Assembly (NCBI GenBank): GCA_028564675.1
Contig: JAOVVO010000009.1
Span: 248,001 to 312,000 of the forward strand
Length of the DNA: 64,000 bases
Reading direction: 5' to 3'
Source: Onchocerca lupi
Lineage: Eukaryota; Nematoda; Chromadorea; Rhabditida; Onchocercidae
Part shown: positions 1-12,619 of the stretch, in pieces
Layout of the letters: each line of letters starts with the position of its first letter
Position numbering within the stretch: position 1 is the first letter of the stretch
Program-made: the position numbers and the translations under genes
The notes under the pieces: model-generated
What the model was told of the DNA's origin: nothing
Database searches by the model: none
Seen by the model: only the letters and a program-made list of their open reading frames with translations

Positions 1-1423
1 TATATTTCGTTGCTATTGCTTTTGTCATCTCATTCGCTGATGTAATTTACTGATAGCATAAGAATACTAAGTTATCACAAAGATAACACAAAGCAAATCT
101 TAAAAATATTTTTTCAAGAAGGGACATTTGGTAGTTCAGATTGATTTATTTTACTTATAAACCAGCGCTAGCCAATCATAGAAATCCATTAAATGTGAAT
201 GAAATGCTTTTAGATTCTCCAATGGAAGAGAAGTTCAGCTAATCTTCCAAGTCTTTTTCACCGTTATAAAACTTTTTTGTGCTCAGAAACAAACATCTAA
301 AATGACGAACACTTTTTATTTTATCAACAACTGCAACTACGATGCAAAGCAAATATGTTAAGTGCATGCATTAGTTAAATCGGAATTGAAAATCCACAAC
401 ATGCCGCAACTTCCACAAAGTAAAAAGATAAAAGAAAAATTTCTCCACTCACTTGTAACATTCTGTCCACTTCACGAAAAATTAAACATCGATGCTCATC
501 ATGCTAAACAACATGTGCAATTATGCATACTATTGACTTTCTTATAAGTTTACGCAGTTTTTAGACATTTCCTCAATCCCATTCCTCAACTACGAAATAT
601 TTTCAATTTAATATTGCTATTTCTTCCATTTCATTATATTATAACTATTCTCCATTTTATTAGCTACTCTTTCCAACACAATTCAATATTTTTAATATTT
701 GCCTTTTAGTTTGATTCATTTCTTTCTTTTTACACAAGAGAAAATTGCACAAGAAAACTTTATCAAAAACTTAGAGAATCTATGATCTACGAAAATCAGA
801 ATAAAGATAGCGATGAAAACAATAAATTGAAGAGTAAATGATGCAAAAATGACAAAGAATATAGACTCAATGAATATTAAAAAATTACTGATAAATTAAA
901 AAGTAAGAAACTAAAGTACAACATGTAACATAGAACTGCAGGTTGATAAAAATTAATAAAAAGCATAAGTGCAAACAACCCATTTATTTGATAATAAACA
1001 TTCAACTAACGATATTTTTGCGTAAACTAAAAATACTAAAATCAAATTAAAAAAAAATTCATTCACAGGGATCACATGCAAGACGATATCTAACAGTTCA
1101 AAAGTCTAATGGAATGGAGATAGAGATTACTTCAAAACTTATTCGAAATTCACCGAATTGTGCGCGATATGCACATGTAATACAATCCGATATTTTGAAA
1201 AGGCAGAGAAAAAAAAATTAAGGATACATTTTATCAAATATTTTTCAATAAATTCGCAGTAAAAACAAATCGAAAAGTTAAATTAACTTTTGAAAATTCC
1301 CCTACTTGTACTAGATTTATAATAAAGAAACATCATACTGGAACACGGTGAATTGGGGAAACGATCTATTCTGCCGAATATAATTCTGAAAATCAGTGAA
1401 ACTGAGGTGTCCCATTTATAAAA
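1..1423. other. gene-free stretch, 3' side of the Na,K-ATPase gene
   Basis: AT-rich sequence with no conserved coding segment on either strand. The part just below 1424 should be the 3' UTR of the Na,K-ATPase gene. A 61-codon open frame at 362-547 resembles nothing I recognise and has no splice context. Confidence 0.5.
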
Positions 1424-4400
1424 TCAATAATATGTCTCACGTTCAACCCATCCACCAGGATATCGTCGAATATAATAACGTCGAGCTTCATCGTACACAA
1501 AGATCAGGATGGAAAATGGCAGTGCTGGAAACCACCACGAAAACCTGAATGTAATTATTTCAAATGAAGAACAAATAACATTTTAAACTGTATTCGAACA
1601 AAAATTACTTACTAAAGAAAAGACTTACCGCAAACCATACATACGAAGGCCTTTATCCAGCCCTGGACAATAACACATGAACGCAGCAAGAGCAGTTTCA
1701 AAGACGAGGCCGAAATTCAATGTCCAATTGCTCATCCCCTGTTGTACCAGAGAATTTCGTCTTGTTTTCGAAATAATTAGATCAGCCCACTGAACCACCA
1801 CAATTGACACAAAATATGCTGTCTGGCATGTGTATTCCAGGATCTTACGGTTTGCATATGTCTATAAATATATTACACGTCTCTATTGAAAAATAATGAT
1901 ACTTTTGGATTAATTTAGGATTTTTCTTAATAATATTTTATTGATCCCCTGTACAATGTTTCAAATGATGATGACGATACAATATAAGTTATACGAGACG
2001 TTTGGTATAATTTATACGAGACGAACGATAAAAAATCCTTACCCATTCCTGTCCATATGAATCTTCTAAAGAATTAAATGCACGCGAATCCCATTGAGCA
2101 CGCAACTGGTATAAACGACTTGGCCAAAATCCATTGTCAGCCATAATCCAAAAATAAGTGAAGAAACCAGCCGACGCTTGAATCATTCCGATTTGTCCGT
2201 ATGCCAACGAGATTAACCTATAACAAAGTCGCCATAATTCGATATATTATATGAATTAATTCATGAGTATATAATTCACTGAAGTTGCTAACTTTCTTCA
2301 AAACCTAATTTAGAAATTTAATAATCCTTAGTCCATTTAAAATTTGCTTACCGTTCATTGACAAGTTTGTCATGCACTGGATCACGTGGCTGGCGCTTCA
2401 TGATATCTGATTCGGCTTCTTCATAAGCAAGCGATATAGCTGGTACCATGTCCGTTCCAAGATCAATGCACAAGATTGTTACCGTTCCCAGCGGCAGTGG
2501 AATACCAAACAAAATATAAGTGAGGAAAGGCGATATTTCCGGAATATTCGATGTCAAAGTATAGGCGATCGACTTCTTTAGATTATCAAAAATCAATCGA
2601 CCTTCTTCGACCCCAACCACAATCGATGCGAAATTATCGTCCAAGAGGATCATATCAGCTGCCTTTAATTCATTCAATAAAAATTCTTGTCACAACTTAA
2701 ATTTATGTAATTTTTTGGAAATTCCAGATTGTCAAATTATACTCTAACTCATTTTACTTCACCTGTTTGGAGACATCGGAACCAGCTATTCCCATAGCAA
2801 CACCGATATCTGCACGCTTCAGTGCAGGAGAATCGTTGACACCATCACCCGTAACAGCAACAATTTGTCCTTGTCGCTGAAATCCTTCCACGATCATCAG
2901 TTTTTGCTGCGGTGATGTACGAGCAAAAACAATTTCACGATGATGAACAATAATATCTGCAAGCTGTTCCTCCGACATTTCACGCAAATCTGATCCATGG
3001 ATTACTGCCGCGTCTGCTTCATTCGAATTTATTTCTTCCACTGTACAATTACGTTCGATCGCTATATCTTCGACAGTTTTCGATCCTTCCGAAATAATTC
3101 CAACGCTCTTAGCGATGGCTTTAGCTGTGATTGGATGGTCACCAGTAACCTCAAATATATTTGAATTTCAAATGGTTTAAAGAAAATACAAACTTCTCCT
3201 ACTTCCTATTTCTTCAAAGCTATCATTGAAACAATAATAATATAAATAATACTTAAATGAGATGAGAAATTATTCAGAAATAAAACAAAAACAAAATCAT
3301 GAGAAGTTTACCGTTTTTTTTCTTTTTAATTCTCAGCTCTACTTCCTAGTTGCTTTTCTAATTTTCAACCAAAACTTCGATGATCCTACGACAAATTTGA
3401 AACAACCTAAGAAAAATGAAATTTTAATGATTAATTTTGATCGTAGATTGAATTTCAAAACTTCAAAAACTAACCATAACAACTTTGATACCAGCAGATC
3501 GACATTTGGCAACAGCATCCGGTACAGCAGCTCGCGGAGGATCAATCATCGATACCAAGCCGATGAAGCATAAACCCTCGACCGGAAAGTTTACATTTTC
3601 CACATCAAATTCATACCCTATAATTCCAGCATAAAAACATCGTTTTCCAAAAATCATATTCATATCCAAAATAAAAGTGCTGATGCTTAATTAAAAGACA
3701 CCATTTTGAATTAATCTAACTATTCCTGTGGCCAAAACTGCTTCTTATGAACCGCAGATCAAAAAAGTCCGATTCCAAAAGAGATTCGAGATCCACTAGT
3801 AACTAGCTTTTTTGAATTAAATTGAAATTCTTGTACAACAATCTATTATTCGTATTACTCATACGATGAAAAAACTTATATATCGTATGTTCCATAGAAA
3901 GAATGCAGGAAAGTTTTCTTGACCTCTAGGATATTTTCCAATATCGAGACGATAATCACAAAATCCAAGCACGCGTTCACCCATACCACCCAATTGCAAG
4001 TAAGCCTCCTCAAATCGTTTTCGACGATCTTCATTCAGTGGATGTATTTCCCCTTTCACCATGATCGTTGAACAACGATCCAAAATTCTTTCCGGAGCTC
4101 CTTTCATTACAAGCAAATAAGATTTGTCGCCATCATCGGTTTCATGAATAGATACCTAAAATCTGTGAAACACTTGTTTTTTTTCCGAAGATTTTCACCT
4201 TTTTCTTGGTTTTTCAACATAAGAAAAATTCGCAGCATCCTTTTTTATCAAATCACCTGATATTTATTTGTTGAGTTGAAAGGAATTTCAGCTACTTTTC
4301 GATTTTTCGCACGATAGCCAGATACATTACCAAGAGTCAATTCACTATATTTCAACAAAGCGATCTCAGAGGCATCGCCAGTACACTCACGACGAAGAAT

Positions 4401-7400
4401 TGGGACATCGTCCTAAAAGTTACAGTGAAAAGAAAGAATATAATTGCATAAACTTAAATTCAATGAATTATAATCTCGAAATTGAAATTTCACGGAATTT
4501 AACGTTATAACGACAGACCTGCCCAGGTCGAAATTCAGCTCGGTTACAGAGGGTGCAAATCCTAGTAAGAGATGCCAGGGTACTACCCTCAGCCATAATT
4601 TGCTGTGTTCCTGATTGATTTTCTGTAGTATCACATTCTTCTATCGCCAAATCGTACCTAAAATTATGAGAGGTGCTAATGACCTCAAAAATGACTTTTT
4701 CCTGAGCTTTAATGAAATACCGTTCCTAGTGACTTGAACTTCCCATTCTGCTCCTCTTGATTTTCCCAAAAACTTTTCAAAAATTTAGTCACATCCTAAA
4801 ATGAACTTACCACATATGTGCAACAGTCATTCGATTTTGTGTCAATGTCCCAGTCTTATCCGAACAGATAGTGGATGTAGAGCCAAGAGTTTCCACAGCT
4901 TCCAAATTTTTTACCAAACAATTCTTGGATGCCATTCGTTTCGCTGTCAGCGTCAAACAAACCGTCACAGTAGCAATCAATCCTTCCGGAACATTCGCCA
5001 CAATGATACCTAAATAAGCACAACTTCAAGATTTATTTTAAACAGGATTGCCTTGCATGGAATTTAATAGACCGAATGTAATGAGCAAACCAATAAGAAA
5101 AACAACAGCAGTCAGCCAGTGATATCCCAGAATAAAAGCAATGATGAAGAAGGTGACACCAAGGAAAACGGCTACACCAGTTATCAAATGGATAAAATGT
5201 TCAATTTCACGCGCTATCGGTGTTTTACCGGTGTCCAAACCAGAAGCTAAATGAGCAATACGACCCATAACCTGAAAATTAAAAGTGCAACATTCAGTAT
5301 ATCCACATAAAATTAAAGAAGCACAAAACTACTAACAGTTCGATCACCAGTGTAGATTACGATGCCTTTGCAAGATCCTTCCACAGCATGAGTCGAGAAA
5401 AAAGCAACATTTTTTGTTTCCAAAGGATTTTCATTGGTGCATTCCGGAGAACGAGCCTGCGGTTCCGACTCTCCAGTAAGCGATGAATTGTCCACCTATA
5501 AATGTATTCGTCAAACAGTCTTTATTGTTTTAAACGGTAAAAGATTTTGCATTTAAGTTAATTTAGCTCTTCAAAATTTTTTCATTTTATTTAAAAAATT
5601 ATTATAAGGAACGCAAAAAATAAAAGCAAACTTTGAATCCCGATGCGGAAATGATACGGAGATCAGCGGGAACACGGTCGCCACCTTTCACCTCAACAAT
5701 ATCACCTATTACCAGCTCTTCCGTATGCACTTGTTGCTTTTCACCATCACGATGTACCAAAGCATACTGAAAGAGAATAAATAAATTAATGACAGAAAAA
5801 ACCATTCATTCCCTTGCATATAAAAGTTCATTACATACAGTTGGGACGAGATTCTTGAACGATTCCATAATTTTCGAACTTTTACTTTCTTGATAGTATT
5901 GGAAACAGCCGGTGATTACTACCACAGTCATCAATACAATACCGAGATACAACTGAAATATGTCAAATTTAAGTCCTGAATCGGTGAAATTAATTTTGTT
6001 TCTATCTTTCCGTTCTTACACAAATTAATTTGAAGAATTTTTCTGGAACCCACTTCATCATCTTCTAGAAAGAAGTTGCTCATACCGGCTCGACATGAGC
6101 ACAAAAACATCCTTTACTAACTATGTAGCAAAAACAAAACAAACAGAGAACAAATAAATTACGAGGAAAAGTTATTCCCTCTCTTGCACATAAAAGTTCA
6201 TTACATATAGCGGGGATGATTGAACGATTCCATAATTTTCGAACTTTTACTTTCCTGAGAGTACTGGAAACAGCCAATGATTACCACCACAATCACCAGT
6301 AAACATCGAATTATAGAGCCAGTATTAAAATTTTTAACGTAAAAATCTGCGTAGAAAAAAAAAAAACAATGAAGTAATAAAAGTTTCGATATACTTACAT
6401 TATCTTTGGTTGAATATTCCATGCTAAAATAATCGACTGCATAAGCAACGTAGCATAGGAATGCGCCCACCCAAAGTAATAACGCGAAACCACCGAACAA
6501 ATTCTTACAGAATTTCACCCATTCCGGAGTTGTTTTTGGTGGAGACAACGCATTTGGTCCATCTCTGGCTAATATTCTGGCAGCCTTCGAAGCAGTAAGT
6601 CCCTGAAAAATCCTGCTTCAAGTAAAATTATAGAAAAATAAACTTTCGGTTTCATAAGAATTAGAGCAAGAAAACTGAATTAAAGGAGACAAATCGAAGT
6701 CTGATGAATCCTTTAGAAGACTCTCATCCAAACCTTTTTGACCTGCATAGATTCTGATGACCATGCGGAGCTGCATTTATCTCTTTCTCTTTACAAAACT
6801 ATTTCGATATGGGACGTATATTTCAAAATCATCAATAAAATGGTAAGCAATAAACAAAAAATTACAGCAAAATGAGAAATATTTTTGAAATGCCCGACCC
6901 CTCTAATACAGCAGTTCTGGACTGAATCTTGAAATACAATTTCTCAACAAATTACGAATAAATAAATTAATTAATTAGAAACAAATAAAATTTTGTGAAA
7001 AATTAATAAAAACAAGTTAACGAATAAAAAAGTTTGTATTTGGAATTTTCCAGGAACAAGAATAGATTCTACCATCACTAGAATATTAAAATTATTCCTT
7101 TGTAAACCATACATTGACAATCCTAATATAAGAAACACGGAAATTCTATAACTGTCGGAACAATTTTTATTTCTGAAAAATCATGCAACAGCACACACAA
7201 ACTCACATTATCAAGATCGGAATCCAAACGCTTCACCAGCTCCTCCATTGGGATTTGATGCTCGTCCTAGAATTGAACTGATGAAAACGGTAGAAATAGT
7301 TTTAAAAACTAAAGAGAAAATCAAAAAAAAAAAAATGCGAATTAACCCTTATAAACGGAATTTCAATCGTTTTCCATACAGTTTTAATCTCATGAAAATC

Positions 7401-7522
7401 TGATAATGATCTGAATTGGGTGTCAAAAGTTTTTTGAAAATGTTATTATGAAATTTAAAACATTTTACCATTTGGACTTCTTGCTTTAATTCGTTGATAT
7501 CTGCTCCTTTTTTTTTCGCCAT
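1424..7522 (-). CDS. eat-6: Na+/K+-transporting ATPase alpha subunit, complete
   Basis: P2C-type ATPase that exports 3 Na+ and imports 2 K+ per ATP at the plasma membrane, working with a beta subunit. Exons in gene order: 7469-7522, 7207-7266, 6399-6602, 5839-5952, 5632-5766, 5337-5495, 5091-5271, 4811-5009, 4519-4657, 4257-4412, 3924-4155, 3475-3617, 2763-3149, 2352-2662, 2043-2217, 1629-1861, 1424-1544. They sum to 3003 nt (1000 aa), all phases agree, and the length is normal for the family. Visible motifs are TGES in the actuator domain, phosphorylation motif DKTGT (Asp about residue 353), KGAPE in the N domain, TGDGVNDSPAL in the P domain, NVPEG in M4, LCIDLGTDMVP in M6 and the C-terminal ETYY. 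The start MAKKKGADIN lies 9 nt after a splice acceptor. Conservation points to eat-6 rather than the divergent catp paralogues. Confidence 0.97.
6143..6303 (-). pseudogene. decayed duplicate of the Na,K-ATPase M2 exon (pseudo-exon)
   Basis: This intronic segment copies about 160 bases around the functional exon 5839-5952, including intron flank on the + strand 5' side (compare 5771-5935). The copy still reads GCFQYSQESKSSKIMESF where the live exon reads GCFQYYQESKSSKIMESF. After that it has lost bases, shifts frame and stops at once (NHPRYM then stop). The donor GT of the live exon (ACT|gtatgt) is AT here (GCT|atatgt). The start of the exon is not conserved, although an unrelated pyrimidine-rich acceptor lies upstream near 6353. 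It cannot replace the normal exon in frame. I read it as a broken local duplication. A poison exon that lowers expression is possible but less likely. Confidence 0.8.
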
Positions 7523-7530
7523 ATCCTGCT

Positions 7531-7533
7531 GCT
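7531..7533 (-). promoter_or_regulatory. probable spliced-leader acceptor of the Na,K-ATPase gene
   Basis: The 3' splice signal ttttatttatag precedes the ATG by 9 bases, with no in-frame start in between. This is the usual arrangement for nematode spliced-leader trans-splicing. It could instead be an ordinary acceptor after an unseen 5' UTR exon. Confidence 0.5.
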
Positions 7534-9546
7534 ATAAATAAAAACCATTTTCTTGAAATTTTACATTTTAATTACCTTTCAAGCATCAGTAGCAATTTGG
7601 TAAAATAAAAATAAAAGTCGATTATTATCGATTTACTTAATCTGTGACAGTAAGAAATGAAATCATTTAATCTTCAGAATATACTAAGAAAGACTTCATT
7701 TATACATTTATTCCAGTCCTTGATTCTACCCAGGCACTGTTCTCAGTGAAGAACATAATGTCAGAGAACATTTCGAAGATTCAGCATCTCATGGATTCAG
7801 GTTCAAATAAGAGATAAAAATATATCATGGGTATTTTTTTAATCTTTATACGGAATGATAACACAAATGCTATCCCACCTTCATCTCAAGATTTTTTAAG
7901 ATGATACCAGATGTCTCAATAATACTCCATTCTCTTGTATTGCAAAGTTGAGGAAAAAGTTCGCCAATCCAATAAGTTACTAATACAACAATGATACTTT
8001 CATTATTCTTATCATGGTATGGAAAAACTTTACCACTCTTATCAACCGAATCCTATCACTCATTAGAGCTCTCATAAAGACTGAGTACTAAATAATTCCA
8101 AGTTATAAAGATTATTTGATTCTTCTAGAGATCATCCCGCTAGCAATCAAGTGTAAAGCAATATTAGATGGGCTAACGTGAAGACATATGATATGACATG
8201 ACATCAGTGACACAAGACAGACATAAAGGTAATCTCTCATCATAACACAATCTTAAGAGAATAATAAAAGCATTCTTTTCAAAAAAATATGCAAAATGAG
8301 CTATAACAGCGACTTGCTATCAACTGAAAGTTCGTTGCCACTGATTATCTTACAGGTAATCAGTGGCAAAGAAATCCAGCAGATTAATTTCTTCCCAGAA
8401 GATGACGATTGTGAAGAACCGTCTGACATCATTAATTTGTTCATTAAATAATTGCCCATAATAGAATATTTATTTCAGTGATTTTTGCTCAAGATAAGTG
8501 GTAAAAGGAATTGGTTGTTATTTACAACTCCCACTTAGACAAAAAAGAAAATATTCAAATGGAATAGTTAAAGAGTGTTTACATAACTTAAAATAATTAA
8601 TACCAGTTGGTTATCACACCTGTCAATTGCAAATACTGAGAATCAAGTACCACAGAACAATTGCCGTGCCACCAAATTTGAACGTAACACTAAATTGATC
8701 TACGATGTATTTATAAATTTCTTAGCGACCTGTGTTCAAACTTAAAGTTCGATATACATCTTTCAGGTAAGAAGAAAGGAAATTAAAATTTTAAAGGAAT
8801 TTGATTTCTTCTGCGAAATAAAATGTGATGAAGAAGGACGCACATCTTATATGAAATGGACAACAAAGAGAAAAAGTACAAAGGAAACAAAGCGAAGGAA
8901 TTAGTTTTTAGAATTTGCCTGCAGCATTCATCCCAAAGAATTGAAGGAAAATCTTCTGTTTTAGGAAACTGCAAACAGCCTAGAAAGTGAAATAGCTGTG
9001 TCTTCCTTCCTTCTGACTGGCAGTGAAATGGTTCATCTGTTTCAATCATTACAAAATGCGCCTTCATTAAAGGAAAAGTTCTTCGCAATAATTTTTAAAT
9101 TTCGACAATCCTGTAAGTTCAAGTCATACTTAGAGAATAATTCAATTCTGATCAAAAATTAATTTCCTACTAGTTTCTAACAAAAGATTGCATTACAACA
9201 ATTGTTTTCTCTTCCCACTCTCTATTTACAGATTCTTGCCTTTCCTCGTTTAACTGCGAATTTGTTTTTAAGCAGAAATCAAATCTCGGGAATTTGATAT
9301 AGCAGGGCTAAAATCTTTGTTTTACTGACAGTATTAATTAATGATAACAAGATAATCAAACTTCCAATTCTACCAGAAAAATGCGAGCAAAACAGCATTG
9401 CAGAGGACTGAGAGCAAGAATGGTCGTCAGTTAATGCGATGCGATGACCGAGAATGCCACAGAGAACTGCACATCACTGAGGGCGCATGGCGTTGAGAGC
9501 ACGACGATGATGGAAGCTAGCACATTGTCATATTACTATTAATGCT

Positions 9547-9662
9547 ATCGATTCGATTCGCAATCCAATTTAAATCGAAAGAGCAAACTTCTGGTCGGAT
9601 TCGTATCGATTCGTAACCCAATTCAAGTTGGGAAAGAGAGAATTTCAGGTGGGTCGCATCTG
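9547..9662. repeat. diverged tandem duplication, two units of about 58 bp
   Basis: Units 9547-9604 and 9605-9662 both begin ATCGATTCG. They then share a CAATCCAATTTAAA-like / TAACCCAATTCAAG-like core, a purine-rich AAAGAG segment and a TTC-GGT-GGTCG-like end. By eye they agree at roughly two thirds of positions. They sit about 2 kb upstream of the Na,K-ATPase start. Confidence 0.6.
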
Positions 9663-9807
9663 GACTACTCTTTCTTTACGTCACGGCAACTACTTATTTA
9701 TGCTCCGCTTTTGAGCTGAATTCCAAAAGAATTGTTGTGTGCGTGCTTTGTTATGACGATGCTAACTTACTAGTAGAGATATCCTTAGCCGTCGATTTCG
9801 ACTCAGA

Positions 9808-9902
9808 CACATACATCCGCACACCCGCACGTGCACGCAACACATACACACATACACACACACATACATTCACACATAAACACATATACACACACATATA
9901 CA
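9808..9902. repeat. imperfect CA/ACACAT microsatellite
   Basis: About 95 bases of CA and ACACAT repeats with single-base interruptions. It is a simple-sequence repeat with no coding content. Confidence 0.9.
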
Positions 9903-10951
9903 GAAATATCTAGACAGATGACTTATATACTTAATAAAGTGTTCGCAGTAAAATTTAAATTTGTCGGAATGTCACGAAGTGGCGACCATTTCAATAGGAG
10001 ATATTAAAATAATCAAAATATGCTCGTTGAAATTAGTGATAAATAGGCTATGACACTATGATCCGTGCTACTTCGACTTCTGTCTTGAATAAGTAGCGAA
10101 GGGGTGAACTATAAAAAAACGTTTGGTAAAGAATATCCAGATATTAAGGGAATGAATCGACGGAAAGAATAAGCTGTCTCTAAACCGAATCGTAATGGAT
10201 TTCTCGAACTTCTTTATAAATAAAAATGCATCTCGACTAAAATCCAATTCCTTACGCCTTCAAAATACTCATTTGTAGACCAGTTAGCACAATTCTCGAA
10301 CGCCTCATCCTAAACCAGTGTTCATTTAATGATTTAGTGGTGGTAGATAAGTCGATATCTGATATGATGCTCACAAAACATTTCTAGCACAACTTTTCAT
10401 TAAATTTGAAATAAAAGTTATACTTTTAATCATTTTTATAAATGAGCTGCCAACTGTATTTGCTGCAGTATATTAGTGATATCCCAATCTTACTAACTGC
10501 TTTTATCGGAATATCGTTCCCACTTTTATCCAGGTAGCAATCAGCAGAAGAAATAGTGTACTGAAATTACCTGCGAGTTTTTCCTCTCTCTCCATCCAGA
10601 AGATCTAACGAGAGGAATCGGCATTAAGCGACTAAGAGGCACGCATTAGACTAAGTCTTATTTTGTCTCGTTTCAAATACTGCATGCAGCTATGCTGCTT
10701 TCATCAGTGCATTATCAGACTTTTCATTAAACATATTATTATGCTTCTTTTAATTCTCCACAACTGTCATTTTCTTTCGTTCTTGGCCATTTTCATTGGT
10801 AAAGAATTTTTTCCCAAAAAAGCTTTCTTGGAAGTATCGTCAAACAAATTTTGTTGTGAAATGATGAAATGATATTATATAATGAATGGAAAAATGAGTT
10901 GATGAAGTATCGAGTAAGGGTAGAATTAATTAATTGTTTTATCACAATTTT

Positions 10952-11132
10952 AGATTCTCACTATTCTAATGTAACACACTTGTTTCCATTGTATCTAATG
11001 CATAGTCCTACTGTACATCCATTCCTGGTGTCGGATAAAGAACTTTTAAAAGATGACACTAATCAGATTAAAATCACCACAGCTAGCATAGACAAATCAT
11101 TTTCGAACGATCCCTTTCTAGCTTTTCCATAG
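10952..11132 (+). CDS. exon-like ORF, unidentified (possible terminal exon)
   Basis: After a good acceptor (tcacaattttag) an open frame runs to a TAG at 11130-11132. Its composition looks protein-like, for example KELLKDDTNQIKITTASIDK, unlike the Phe/Leu-rich noise nearby. I do not recognise it and found no convincing upstream exons on the same strand, so it may be chance. Confidence 0.15.
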
Positions 11133-12401
11133 AAACGACTTTTAAAAAATATAGCCTCTGAATACGAAGATACCGGAAAACAGAAAATTGTAATTAATTG
11201 ATGATGAATATACCATCTACTAATATGTTACTATTTTCTTTTATTGTGTGACTGTTCGACTATTTCTAATTTTTTGTGATGAATTCATCAATATTTGCTT
11301 CTAAGAATGATTATACGTCCTCGGCTTAAAAGTAAGACTTCAGTACCAGAAAAACTGCGGATTACTCCTGGCCACTTCACTGGAATCCATTATTATCAGC
11401 TCCATTGTTAACAAATAGTCTAACATCAGTTAAGACAAGTTTTTAAACCATATAAGTGAACAAAAATATTTTCACATTTCACCATATGTTCTTTCATTTT
11501 TAAGATTTGCAATTTCTGTAAGTCTTAAGTAAGAGGCAGAAAGTGATAAGTAAAATTCGGAAAACTTCCATCTGTTTAAACAGAAATTTCAACTTTTTCG
11601 TTTAAATTTAGGTAACTACCGGTTTAAAATTCTCGGAATTTTATTTTGCTCGATCTGAATACTTAATAACTATGAAAAATGGCAACAAACCTTATATGCA
11701 CTGCCGTCTCCATCCATATTGTTATTCTACCGATGATGCTTTTTTAATTAAACGTTGCTGAAGATTAAATTCAGGTTTTGAATAATCGATCTGAAAGAAG
11801 TAGAAGCCAAAGAAATGATTGTCGATGCTGATAAACAAAATTTTTGTGCAGTAATTATCAACAGTCACAGACGAGCAGTGGACGGCTGGAGGACTGATAC
11901 GTTGATTTGTGAAGGCAGTTGTCTTCAATAGTCCGTTCTTCACTAAACTATCAAACAGATAAGAGTGAAGATTGCTGAGGCAGAATGAGGGAATATGTAT
12001 TGTGTCGAAGATCGTCTTCGAACAAAACTGCGTCTTCCAGCGGTTGAAAATAAATTAAATGGATTTTGAGAAGCAGAAAAAAAACTTGATATGCAGTAAA
12101 CAACCTGTCGAATGGTGGGGAAGGTATATTTACAAGTGAGCAATAGTGCTCGAGTAATGAAAAAATCAAAAGAGGGAGAGAGAGAGAGAAAAAAAAAAGA
12201 AAGAAACATTTGAACAGAAAAGATAGAACCGGAATGCACATATATTATCATTGTTATTATTTGTGATGAAGTCGAAAAACTTCAATATGAATGATGACTA
12301 GTAGTAGAAAAAACACAAACGTATTCGGAAAATCTTGTTGACCTCAAACTCGATATAACAAATGGAAACTCTTCAAATTAGAATTTGCTGACCTTTTTCA
12401 A

Positions 12402-12619
12402 TTCGCTTCTCTATCTTCCCACTAAATCACTAGTTTTCAAATGTTCAATTTTCAGCACTAAATACAACTTGGAGGATTTCTCCCCTATGTTCGTTCTATG
12501 TTTTATTTTACATCTTTTTATGTTCAATATGAAAGGGAAATAAATCCTCAAAGATATATTTAGTGCTGAAAATTGCATATTTCAAAATAGTGCTTTACTA
12601 GGAAGAGAGAAAAGTGAAC
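12402..12619. repeat. long imperfect inverted repeat (fold-back element)
   Basis: Arms of about 83 bases at 12402-12484 and 12537-12619 are reverse complements with scattered mismatches, separated by about 52 bases. The best core is TTTTCAGCACTAAATA at 12449-12464, matched by TATTTAGTGCTGAAAA on the other arm. Neighbouring blocks (CTTCCCACTAAATCAC and AGGATTT) also pair. The whole could fold into one hairpin. It may be a MITE-type fold-back transposon remnant or a small-RNA hairpin. No coding content and no clear target-site duplication were seen. Confidence 0.75.

Noticed and set aside
8783..9088. 101-codon minus-strand frame with a hydrophobic end
   Set aside because: No recognisable domain and no acceptor, donor or partner exon. 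Treated as noise.
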